Origin: Bacteroidota bacterium | GTDB taxonomy: Bacteria > Bacteroidota > Bacteroidia > Bacteroidales > Dysgonomonadaceae | NCBI GenBank assembly: GCA_023418255.1 | Contig: JAEZZZ010000163.1 | Coordinates: 1 to 6,583, forward strand | DNA length: 6,583 nt | Reading direction: 5' to 3' | Shown: positions 1-6,484 of the stretch, one piece after another | Layout of the letters: each line of letters opens with the position of its first letter | Position numbering within the stretch: the stretch's first letter is position 1 | The notes under the pieces: model-generated | What the model was told of the DNA's origin: nothing | Database searches by the model: none | Seen by the model: the letters and a program-made list of their open reading frames with translations, nothing else | Program-made: the position numbers and the translations under genes

Positions 1-153
1 TTAATATCTTTTGACGAAAGTCCATTTGATTTTCGTCAGGATAGCTGTGTACCTAGTGTTTGGAAAACATATTCCTATAACTATATAATGCAGGGAAATG
101 ATTGGATTTATAGAGGAAATATAGATGTTTTTTATATTAAACAGAAAAATTAA
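1..153 (+). CDS. C-terminal fragment of an unrecognised protein
   Basis: Frame 1 is open from the first base of the window to a TAA at 151-153, giving 50 C-terminal residues; the start lies outside the window. The peptide is rich in Tyr, Asn, Asp and Trp and ends in YIKQKN. It has no transmembrane segment and no motif I can assign to a family. The alternation of aromatic and polar residues suggests a beta-rich soluble or periplasmic protein, which is only a guess. The DNA is clearly more AT-rich than the dehydrogenase genes further right. The gene is convergent with the thiamine pyrophosphokinase gene, and the hairpin at 256-279 may end both transcripts. That it is coding rests only on the open frame and plausible composition. 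Confidence 0.5.
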   Translation, partial: LISFDESPFDFRQDSCVPSVWKTYSYNYIMQGNDWIYRGNIDVFYIKQKN

Positions 154-243
154 ATACTTATGACTGTTTACGATACATTTTTATTGACTCGCCAAGGATA
201 AAAAAACATCCACCTTAAAGGCATCAAATCTTATTGAGACATG

Positions 244-283
244 AAAAAAACAAATGTGTGAAAGCATATTTATTCACACTTTT
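244..283 (-). terminator. Intrinsic terminator of thiN, possibly bidirectional
   Basis: A perfect 7-bp inverted repeat, GTGTGAA (256-262) and TTCACAC (273-279), encloses a 10-nt loop. Read on the minus strand, the 3' arm is followed by ATTTGTTTTTTT (255-244), a good U-tract. Read on the plus strand it is followed by TTTT (280-283), so it could also stop transcription from the gene ending at 153. The thiN stop codon (276-274) lies inside the first minus-strand arm. The stem is short and only partly GC, so efficiency is uncertain. Confidence 0.55.
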
Positions 284-915
284 CCCTCAAATGCCAAAAA
301 CACAAGCGTTGCACCCGATGTTTCGATAGTGAATTTTTCACCGAGCGTCTCGTTAAGTGTTCCCTCCCACCAACCGTTAAGGACACGCTTATTTAGCGGA
401 TATTTCAGCCCATTTGACGAAATGGGTTGCCTATCCATTGCAAAAATAGAAATTTGTTGTCCCCGAAAACTCTCAAACACCGTGTTCTCAACAATTGGTT
501 TAAATATTCCGTAGTCGGTAATCATCGCCACATTGGCAATTTTCACGTATTCTGCCAAGAGAGAAATGTTGCCCAGCGTGTGATCCTCACGTTTTCCGGT
601 TCCTCCCAAAATAACGATGTCGCGTCTGCCTCGACTCGCGCAAAACATGATGGCTTTTGTTAAATCGTTGGTCTCTTGATCGGGATTGCGATGTAATATG
701 TCGGCAAAACGCATCCTGTTTTCTTCCGATATGGAGTCGCAATCACCCACGATGGCGTCAGGAACTTCTCCACGCGCGATAAAATCGTTTGCCGCGCCAT
801 CGCAACATACGGTGTAAACCGACTTTCGTAAGACAGAAAGTGCCATGTCGTGCGTAGGAAAACATCCGTTGGCAATGATTACTGCATTTCTATGATTGAG
901 CAATTTGTTACACAT
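274..915 (-). CDS. thiN: Thiamine pyrophosphokinase (thiamine diphosphokinase)
   Basis: This 213-residue cytosolic enzyme transfers pyrophosphate from ATP to thiamine, giving thiamine diphosphate (AMP is the by-product). Its length is normal for bacterial members. Family motifs occur in order: ANGCFP at 15-20, CDGAAN at 38-43, the metal/ATP site GDCDS at 57-61, DQETNDLTKA at 79-88, and GGTGKREDH at 104-112. The C-terminal part (about 135-213) fits the beta-rich thiamine-binding domain. The ATG at 915-913 is chosen because the first conserved strand (AVIIANG) begins only ten residues in. An A/G-rich stretch precedes it, with no clear Shine-Dalgarno. The gene is monocistronic as far as visible, convergent with the 1-153 gene and divergent from the dehydrogenase operon whose E1 needs its product. 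No TPP riboswitch is visible upstream. Function is confident from the motifs; the symbol follows Bacillus usage. Confidence 0.93.
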   Translation of the reverse strand: MCNKLLNHRNAVIIANGCFPTHDMALSVLRKSVYTVCCDGAANDFIARGEVPDAIVGDCDSISEENRMRFADILHRNPDQETNDLTKAIMFCASRGRRDIVILGGTGKREDHTLGNISLLAEYVKIANVAMITDYGIFKPIVENTVFESFRGQQISIFAMDRQPISSNGLKYPLNKRVLNGWWEGTLNETLGEKFTIETSGATLVFLAFEGKV

Positions 916-942
916 TTTCTTCTTTTTTCATCAAATGCAAAG

Positions 943-975
943 CAAATTTATGTGTTTTTTAGATAAAAATCACAA
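943..975 (-). promoter_or_regulatory. Bacteroidetes-type promoter for thiN
   Basis: On the minus strand, TAAATTTG (950-943) matches the Bacteroidetes -7 consensus TAnnTTTG exactly. A TTG (975-973) lies 22 nt upstream as the -33 element, slightly longer than the usual spacing of about 19-21. Transcription would start near 936, leaving a leader of only about 20 nt before the thiN ATG at 915. The assignment is by motif match only. Confidence 0.5.
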
Positions 976-1094
976 GAAAGAGATAAAAGTTTATATTTAA
1001 AGCAAGAAAAACAGAAATCTAAGAGGAATCTCAGAGGAACTCCGGGATATTGGAGATGTTTTTGCATGCGTGAGGCTTGGATATAAAGGGCAAC

Positions 1095-1173
1095 AGGTTC
1101 GGAACGTAGTCAGGATAGGTTCGGAACGTGGTCAGGATAGGTTCAGAACGTAGTCATGATAGGTTCAGAACGT
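1095..1173. repeat. 22-bp tandem repeat, about 3.6 copies
   Basis: Three full units (1095-1116, 1117-1138, 1139-1160) and a 13-base partial unit (1161-1173) are joined head to tail. The unit begins AGGTTCRGAACGT and ends TCAKGAT. Differences are few: G or A at unit position 7, A or G at position 14, and G or T at position 19. Each copy contains GTTC-N-GAAC, a perfect 4+1+4 dyad whose only variable base is the central one. Dyad centres are 22 bp apart, about two helical turns. It could be a variable-number tandem repeat, a regulator-binding array upstream of the operon, or both. It lacks the unique spacers of a CRISPR. Confidence 0.85.
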
Positions 1174-1469
1174 CAAAAAGGAATTTCATTAGTCGTTTCA
1201 AAGAGTTTATTTGAATGTTGGCAACAACTCATCGGCACATTCACTTCTAATTTCTAAATCAGAAAACGGCAGGTTAAACTAAGTTAAAGCCATCTCTTGT
1301 CTATAATTGTTCTAAATAACTGTTTTTCTTTATCTACGATGCAACATCTTAATAAATAATGGATAATAGGCAACTTTTAATTTTCAATAAAATCAGAAAT
1401 ATGTTAAACAATATGGATATTTAGACGTTATCTTATTGCTTAAAAATCACACATAACATAAATACAACT

Positions 1470-2462
1470 ATGGCAAAGACAACATCGAAAGATAATAAAT
1501 TGTCGAAAGAAAAATTGCTGCACATGCATCGTTTGATGCTTGACATTCGCAATTTTGACAACAAAGTAAATCAACTTGTGAGAAAAGGACAAGTCCCCGG
1601 AATGACGCACTTCTCTGTGGGAGAAGAGGCCGCCAATGTGGGTGCCATTGCCGCCATCGAACGGGGATTCGACCTTATTACATCAAACCATCGTGGACAC
1701 GGTCAAAGCATCGCTCTGGAAATTGACCTAAACGGTATGATGGCAGAAATCATGGGAAAAGCCACCGGAACGTGCAAAGGGAAAGGCGGCTCCATGCACA
1801 TTGCCGACTTAGACAATGGCAATCTTGGCGCCAACGGCATCGTGGGTGGTGGCATGGGAATGGCTATCGGCGCGGCATTGACGCAAAAAATGAAAAAAAC
1901 AGGCAAAATCATTCTTTGCTGTTTTGGTGACGGCGCTTGCAACGAAGGCACCTTTCACGAAACACTCAACCTGGCATCAGTATGGAAGTTGCCCGTAATT
2001 TTTTATTCCATCAACAACCATTACGGGATCAGCACGCCGATAAAAAGTGTAATCAACGTCGATTACAACTACCAAAGGGCCTGCGCGTATGGCATCCCGG
2101 GACACTTCATCGAGGATGGCAACGACCTGTTGGCAGTATATAACAAATTTCAAGAGCTGGTGAAATATGTGCGCGACGGAAACGGCCCCGTACTGGTTGA
2201 AGCTGTTACCTATCGATGGTTTGGACACTCAACATCCGATCCGGGGAAATACCGCACCAAAGAGGAAGTAGACAATTGGAAAAAGAAAGACCCCATCGTC
2301 AAATTCAAGAAATATCTCATCGAGCATAAAATTGCCACCGAGGCAAAATTGGAAGAGATGGAAATTGCTTCCAAATCAGCCATTGACGATGCCGTCAAGT
2401 TTGCATTGAACAGCCCCGAACCCAAATTAGAATCAGCATTTGAAGATGTCTTTGCAGACTGA
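1470..2462 (+). CDS. 2-oxo acid/acetoin dehydrogenase E1 component, alpha subunit
   Basis: This is the alpha chain of a heterotetrameric (alpha2beta2) thiamine-diphosphate-dependent E1. It decarboxylates pyruvate (or cleaves acetoin) and reductively acylates a lipoyl arm. At 330 residues it has the usual length for the AcoA/PdhA family. The thiamine diphosphate and Mg motif runs from GDG (153-155) to INN (181-183). Other family blocks are MTHFSVGEEA (45-54), SNHRGHGQ (72-79), GKGGSMH (104-110) and the phosphorylation-loop region YRWFGHSTSDPGKYRT (248-263). Two positions differ from the commonest forms: INN instead of ENN, and Gln79 where many relatives have His. The ATG has an A-rich upstream context with no Shine-Dalgarno. 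It is the first gene of the probable four-gene operon, 54 nt before E1 beta. Overall resemblance is to acetoin dehydrogenase-type E1, but sequence does not settle the substrate, so no symbol is given. Confidence 0.92.
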   Translation: MAKTTSKDNKLSKEKLLHMHRLMLDIRNFDNKVNQLVRKGQVPGMTHFSVGEEAANVGAIAAIERGFDLITSNHRGHGQSIALEIDLNGMMAEIMGKATGTCKGKGGSMHIADLDNGNLGANGIVGGGMGMAIGAALTQKMKKTGKIILCCFGDGACNEGTFHETLNLASVWKLPVIFYSINNHYGISTPIKSVINVDYNYQRACAYGIPGHFIEDGNDLLAVYNKFQELVKYVRDGNGPVLVEAVTYRWFGHSTSDPGKYRTKEEVDNWKKKDPIVKFKKYLIEHKIATEAKLEEMEIASKSAIDDAVKFALNSPEPKLESAFEDVFAD

Positions 2463-2516
2463 TTCTTCATGTAATATTTCACAAAAGTTTAACAACAGAC
2501 ACACAGAATAAAATAG

Positions 2517-3518
2517 ATGGAAAATAAAACAAAATTAATGTCCGTAAGAGACGCCATCATCATGGCAATGTCCGAAGAGATGCGTCGCGACGAAAACGTA
2601 TTTCTCATGGGAGAAGATGTGGGAATTTTCGGAGGAGACTTCGGAACATCCGTAGGAATGCTCGAAGAGTTTGGAAAAGAACGCGTACGCGACACACCCA
2701 TCTCTGAAAATGCCATTTCGGGATGTGCCATAGGAGCCGCCATGACGGGGCTGCGCCCCATTGTTGATGTCACCTTTATGGATTTTATAGTATATATGAT
2801 GGATAATATCGTAAACCAAGCCGCCAAAACACGTTATATGTACGGAGGAAAAGGACAAATCCCCGTCGTGTTTCGTTGTGCGGCCGGCGGAGGCGTTGGT
2901 GCCGCGGCACAGCACTCTCAGTCGCTTGAAGCATGGTTTACGCACACACCCGGCCTAAAAGTGGTGGCACCCGGCACGCCGGCCGATGTAAAAGGTATTC
3001 TCAAAGCCGCCATACGAGATAACAACCCCGTGATTTTTCTTGAATACAAGGCACAATTCAACATGAAAGGCGAAGTGCCCCTCGATCCCGAATTTGTATT
3101 GCCCCTTGGCAAAGCCGATATAAAGAAAGAGGGAAGAGATGTTTCGGTAATAACCTACGGACGCATGCTCGAACGCGTGATGAAAGCTGCCGAAGAGGTG
3201 GAAGCTGCCGAAGGCGTGAGCGTGGAAGTGGTCGATTTGCGAACGCTTGCCCCGCTTGATAAAGATACCATTATTGACTCTGTGAAAAAAACAGGACGCG
3301 TTCTGCTTGTCAACGATGCCCACAAAACGGGAGGTTTCATCGGCGAAGTGGCAGCCACGATTGCCGAGAGCGATGCTTTTGATTATCTCGACGGACGCAT
3401 CTTGCGCCTTGCCGGAGAAGATGTGCCCATTCCATACAACCAAACGTTGGAAGCAGCCATGATTCCGAGTGTAGAACGAATCAAGAAATACATCCTCAAA
3501 CTGGTTAATAACCGATAA
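2517..3518 (+). CDS. 2-oxo acid/acetoin dehydrogenase E1 component, beta subunit
   Basis: This is the beta chain of E1, which completes the thiamine diphosphate site at the alpha/beta interface and normally contacts the peripheral-subunit-binding domain of E2. Its 333 residues are typical. The N-terminal pyrimidine-binding transketolase-like domain (about 5-180) contains MGEDVGIFGG (31-40), DTPISEN (59-65, with Glu64 expected to contact the cofactor), PIVDVTFMDF (81-90), AQHSQSLEAW (131-140) and GLKVVAPGTPADVKG (146-160). The C-terminal transketolase domain (about 205-325) contains DVSVITYG (208-215), EVVDLRTLAPLD (237-248) and TGRVLLVNDA (259-268). The gene lies 54 nt after E1 alpha and 14 nt before E2, fitting co-transcription. 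No residue important to the family appears to be missing. Substrate preference is not decided by the sequence. Confidence 0.92.
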   Translation: MENKTKLMSVRDAIIMAMSEEMRRDENVFLMGEDVGIFGGDFGTSVGMLEEFGKERVRDTPISENAISGCAIGAAMTGLRPIVDVTFMDFIVYMMDNIVNQAAKTRYMYGGKGQIPVVFRCAAGGGVGAAAQHSQSLEAWFTHTPGLKVVAPGTPADVKGILKAAIRDNNPVIFLEYKAQFNMKGEVPLDPEFVLPLGKADIKKEGRDVSVITYGRMLERVMKAAEEVEAAEGVSVEVVDLRTLAPLDKDTIIDSVKKTGRVLLVNDAHKTGGFIGEVAATIAESDAFDYLDGRILRLAGEDVPIPYNQTLEAAMIPSVERIKKYILKLVNNR

Positions 3519-3532
3519 ATAAACAACAGAGA

Positions 3533-4654
3533 ATGGAAAATAGATCATTACGAGCAACACCGGCGGCACGAGCACTGGCAAAACGACTGGGAGTTGATTT
3601 GCTGCTTGTCGTCGGAACAGGATATAAAGGACGGATTCATCGCGATGATGTAGCCGGATTCAACTACGAAGATAAAATACACATTTCACCCTTAGCAAAA
3701 CATATTGCCGAAGTACATAACCTCGACCTGAAAAATGTAAACGGTTCGGGACACAACGGAAAAATAATGAAGGATGATGTGTTGGCTGCCATTACCGATC
3801 CGAAATTGAAAGCCGAACTCACCCGTGATGAGTTTGACGAACTCAAAGCTCCTGTGAAGTTTGATGGAATGAGCGAAGCATCAACACAACAGCAGCCACA
3901 GCCTCAACCACAATCGGCAACAAAAACACCTTCTGCCAAAGCCACACAACCTGTTGGCGAAACAGAGGAGGTGCCGATGACACAAATGCGAAAAATCATA
4001 GCCAAACGCATGAGCGAAAGCTACTTTGGCGCACCAACATTTACGCAAACGTGGGAAGTGGATATGACCGAGATGATTTCTCTTCGCAAAAAACTGTTAG
4101 AGCCCATCAAACAAAAAACCGACAAAAAACTGACCATCACCGATTTGATTTCGTTGGCAGTAATTCACACATTGCCGAAGCATAAATACATCAACGCCAG
4201 CCTGAATAAAGAAGGAGACAAAATAACGTTTCACTCTTATGTAAACTTGGCTATGGCGGTCGGCTTAGACGACGGACTCTTGGTGCCGGTGGTGCGAAAT
4301 GCCGATAAAATGTCGCTTAGCGAGCTGGTGATAGCACTGAAAGATTTGACGGAGCGCACGTTTTCCAAAAAACTGCTTCCCGACGAACAAACAGGCAGCA
4401 CATTCACCATCAGCAATTTGGGAATGTACGCCGTGGATAGCTTTACTGCCATCATCAATCAACCCAACGCTGCCATATTGAGTGTAGCATCTGCCAAACA
4501 AACTCCCGTGGTGGTTGATGGCGAAATAAAAGTGCGTCCCATCATGAAAATGAGCCTTACGTCCGACCACCGACTCATCGACGGACTCACGGCCGCGAAG
4601 TTCATGACCGACTTGAAGGCATTGATGGAAAATCCATTAACGCTATTGATATAG
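3533..4654 (+). CDS. 2-oxo acid dehydrogenase E2 acyltransferase lacking a lipoyl domain, with two subunit-binding domains
   Basis: This core enzyme transfers the acyl group from dihydrolipoyl to coenzyme A. The layout over 373 residues is unusual. It begins at once with a peripheral-subunit-binding domain (7-43, with ATPAARALAKRLGVD and GTGYKGRI), followed by a second (50-87, with ISPLAKHIAEV and GSGHNGKI). A Gln/Pro-rich flexible linker (about 112-145) leads to the catalytic domain (about 146-373), which ends in the active-site motif DHRLIDG (345-351, catalytic His346 and Asp350). No N-terminal lipoyl domain, and no DKxxxE lipoylation motif, is present. The start cannot be extended: an in-frame TAA lies at 3509-3511, eight codons upstream, and the E1 beta stop is 14 nt away. 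Typical E2 proteins have at least one lipoyl domain and one binding domain. The next gene carries the lipoyl domain instead. E2 identity is certain; pyruvate is the likeliest substrate but unproven. Confidence 0.93.
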   Translation: MENRSLRATPAARALAKRLGVDLLLVVGTGYKGRIHRDDVAGFNYEDKIHISPLAKHIAEVHNLDLKNVNGSGHNGKIMKDDVLAAITDPKLKAELTRDEFDELKAPVKFDGMSEASTQQQPQPQPQSATKTPSAKATQPVGETEEVPMTQMRKIIAKRMSESYFGAPTFTQTWEVDMTEMISLRKKLLEPIKQKTDKKLTITDLISLAVIHTLPKHKYINASLNKEGDKITFHSYVNLAMAVGLDDGLLVPVVRNADKMSLSELVIALKDLTERTFSKKLLPDEQTGSTFTISNLGMYAVDSFTAIINQPNAAILSVASAKQTPVVVDGEIKVRPIMKMSLTSDHRLIDGLTAAKFMTDLKALMENPLTLLI

Positions 4655-4754
4655 AACACTTATTGCATGCAAAACTTTTCTTGCACAAGGCAATTGAAAG
4701 AATAGGCATCGCAGATTTTATTTATATAATAACAATAAAACAACATACAAAAAC
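4655..4754 (+). other. E2-E3 gap with a perfect palindrome
   Basis: This is the longest gap in the operon (100 nt). It contains the perfect 10-bp palindrome TTGCATGCAA (4663-4672). A second TTGCA at 4681-4685 could alternatively pair with TGCAA at 4668-4672, across an 8-nt loop. The second half is AT-rich and includes TATAAT (4725-4730), with no convincing Bacteroidetes -7 element. No terminator with a clear U-tract is seen, so read-through into the E3 gene is expected. A processing site or internal promoter is possible but unsupported. Confidence 0.35.
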
Positions 4755-6458
4755 ATGGCTTTTGAAATAATTATGCCCAAAGCGGGTATCGACATGACCG
4801 AAGGACAAATCGTCAAATGGTTGAAAAAAGAAGGAGATCCCGTTACCGAAGGAGAAATCATACTTGAAATTATGACCGATAAGACAAGTATGGAGATTGA
4901 GGCGGAAGCATCCGGCATTTTGTTGAAAATAGTTCATCAAGATGGCGAAACGGTTCCCGTCACCACGGTCATCGGTTACATCGGCAACAAAAATGAATCG
5001 CCCGATACGCTCATGCCCGAAGAGATAAAAGTGCCTGAAAATGTTCCACACGAAGGCGAAGAGCAGATGATTCGCTTCGAAGACAACTATCAGATTACTG
5101 TTATTGGCGGTGGTCCGGCCGGATACGTTGCAGCCATCAAGGCGGCACAGCTAGGTGCCAAAGTTGCCATCGTAGAAAAAAACGCCTTTGGCGGTACCTG
5201 CCTCAATGTGGGATGTATCCCTACCAAAACATACCTTAAAAACGCGGAGATTATCGAGCATTGTCGCTCGGCTGCCGTTCGTGGCATCAATCTCGATACC
5301 AAGAGCATAAAGGTAGATATGGAAAAGGTGGTGGAATTCAAAAATGGTGTGGTTCGAAAGCTCACTTCCGGAGTGGTCTCTCTGCTCAAAAGCTACGATG
5401 TGGATATTTACGAAGGTGTTGGCAAAATCAATAAGAACAACGATGTGGTAGTGAACGACTCGCAAATCATCAAAACCGACAAGATCATCCTTGCCGGCGG
5501 CTCCAAAGCGTCTAAGATAAACATTCCGGGTATCGATAGCGACAAAGTAATGACCAGCGACGATATTTTGGCAATTAAAGAGGTGCCGGAATCGCTCATT
5601 GTAATTGGTGGCGGTGTGGTTGGTATCGAATTAGGACAAGCGTTCGCCGGATTGGGTTCCGATGTAACCATCGTGGAAATGATGGATCGTATCATCCCCG
5701 CCCTCGACCGCGAAGTGTCGGAAGAGTTGAGAAAAATCATCACCAAAAAAGGACTCAAAGTGATGAACTCAACTCGCATCAAAGAGATAGTCGATCATGG
5801 CGATAAACTCGAAATAAAACTGGAAGGCAAAGACTCTATTTTTGCCAAACGTGCCCTTATTGCCATCGGTCGCGTGCCCGACACGGAAGGTGTCGGCGAA
5901 GCACAGTTCGAAATGGAGCGCGGCAAAATTAAAGTGGATAGATATCTCGAAACCAGCGTAAAAGGCATCTACGCGCCGGGCGACATCAACGGAATAAAAA
6001 TGCTGGCGCATGTAGCGTATCGCATGGGAGAAATAGCCGCCGACAATGCCGTTAGAGGCAACCATCGCAAGACCAGACTGCTCGCTTCGCCATCGGTAGT
6101 TTACACATCGCCCGAAGTTGCCATGGTGGGACTTACGGAAGAGCAGGCGCGCGAGAAATATGACGTTCGCGTCGGAAAGTTCAGCTTTGCCGCCAACGGA
6201 CGCGCTCTCGCATCAGGAGAAAATGTGGGATTTGTGAAAGTCGTAGCAGACAATAAATATGGTGAAGTACTTGGTGTTCACATCATCGGTCCCTCAGCAG
6301 CCGAAATCATCAATCAGGCATCGCTCATCATGAAGATGGAGATTACCGTTGATGAAGCCATACGCACTATTTATGGGCATCCCACCTATTCCGAGGCACT
6401 CTTTGAAGCGCTAGCCGATGTGCTGGGACAGGCGGTTCACCTTCCAAAGAAGAAATAG
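4755..6458 (+). CDS. lpdA: Dihydrolipoyl dehydrogenase (E3) with N-terminal lipoyl domain
   Basis: This flavoprotein reoxidises dihydrolipoyl groups with NAD+. It is 567 residues, about 100 more than a plain E3. Residues 1-77 form a biotinyl/lipoyl domain with Lys43 in TDKTSME as the expected lipoylation site. An acidic linker (about 78-110) follows. The E3 part then shows the FAD-binding GGGPAGYVAA (118-127), the redox disulfide GGTCLNVGC (147-155, Cys149 and Cys154), the NAD-binding GGGVVGIE (285-292), a second FAD motif GIYAPGD (404-410), and the dimerisation domain with the catalytic YGHPTYSE (540-547; His542, Glu547). Lipoyl-E3 fusions are known, for example Neisseria P64k, but their partner E2 normally keeps its own lipoyl domain. 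Here this is the only lipoyl domain in the operon. The gene follows E2 after a 100-nt gap, with an A-rich leader before the ATG. All catalytic residues appear intact. Confidence 0.95.
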   Translation: MAFEIIMPKAGIDMTEGQIVKWLKKEGDPVTEGEIILEIMTDKTSMEIEAEASGILLKIVHQDGETVPVTTVIGYIGNKNESPDTLMPEEIKVPENVPHEGEEQMIRFEDNYQITVIGGGPAGYVAAIKAAQLGAKVAIVEKNAFGGTCLNVGCIPTKTYLKNAEIIEHCRSAAVRGINLDTKSIKVDMEKVVEFKNGVVRKLTSGVVSLLKSYDVDIYEGVGKINKNNDVVVNDSQIIKTDKIILAGGSKASKINIPGIDSDKVMTSDDILAIKEVPESLIVIGGGVVGIELGQAFAGLGSDVTIVEMMDRIIPALDREVSEELRKIITKKGLKVMNSTRIKEIVDHGDKLEIKLEGKDSIFAKRALIAIGRVPDTEGVGEAQFEMERGKIKVDRYLETSVKGIYAPGDINGIKMLAHVAYRMGEIAADNAVRGNHRKTRLLASPSVVYTSPEVAMVGLTEEQAREKYDVRVGKFSFAANGRALASGENVGFVKVVADNKYGEVLGVHIIGPSAAEIINQASLIMKMEITVDEAIRTIYGHPTYSEALFEALADVLGQAVHLPKKK

Positions 6459-6484
6459 TCGATCCTTAAAAAGCACTTATATTC

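Larger units (their letters stand above)
916..1469. other. Divergent intergenic region between thiN and the dehydrogenase operon
   Basis: This 554-base stretch separates two divergent genes and contains no credible open reading frame; the longest ATG-started frames I found are about a dozen codons. It is AT-rich at both ends. From the thiN side it holds the thiN promoter (943-975), a short imperfect 11-bp direct repeat (1022-1032 and 1033-1043, both starting AGAGGAA), and the 22-bp tandem repeat array (1095-1173). From 1174 to 1469 it is AT-rich. No strong match to TTG-N20-TAnnTTTG precedes the E1 alpha gene. Weak candidates are TATAATTG (1302-1309), TATCTACG (1331-1338, with TTG at 1307-1309, 21 nt upstream) and TATCTTAT (1429-1436). 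The operon promoter is therefore not fixed. The length could leave room for regulator binding. Confidence 0.7.

Noticed and set aside
241..261. Short frame MKKTNV starting at 241, resembling the small frame upstream of thiN
   Set aside because: Both arise in A-rich DNA and are six or seven codons long. The likeness is probably chance, and this one runs into the terminator hairpin.
254..663. Plus-strand open frames at 254-514 and 427-663
   Set aside because: Both lie opposite or across thiN, whose protein shows all family motifs in the minus frame. They have no recognisable content.
1029..1034. Possible TPP riboswitch for thiN, suggested by CTGAGA on the minus strand
   Set aside because: Only the six-base CTGAGA element is present. 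The second conserved block (CTGATCTGGATAATGCC-like) and closing stems are absent between there and thiN, and the predicted thiN promoter lies downstream of it, so it would not be in the transcript.
1095..1173. CRISPR array
   Set aside because: The 22-bp units abut directly with no unique spacers, and no cas gene is present.
1300..1440. A definite promoter for the dehydrogenase operon
   Set aside because: Several partial matches exist (1302-1309, 1331-1338, 1429-1436), but none has both elements close to consensus at proper spacing, so no separate feature is claimed.
3500..3535. Missed lipoyl domain upstream of the annotated E2 start
   Set aside because: An in-frame TAA at 3509-3511 and the E1 beta gene immediately upstream leave no room for it.
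2955..3581. Long minus-strand open frame (208 codons) opposite E1 beta
   Set aside because: It is a shadow of the well-supported E1 beta coding frame, rich in His and Phe as expected from an antisense frame, with no domain.
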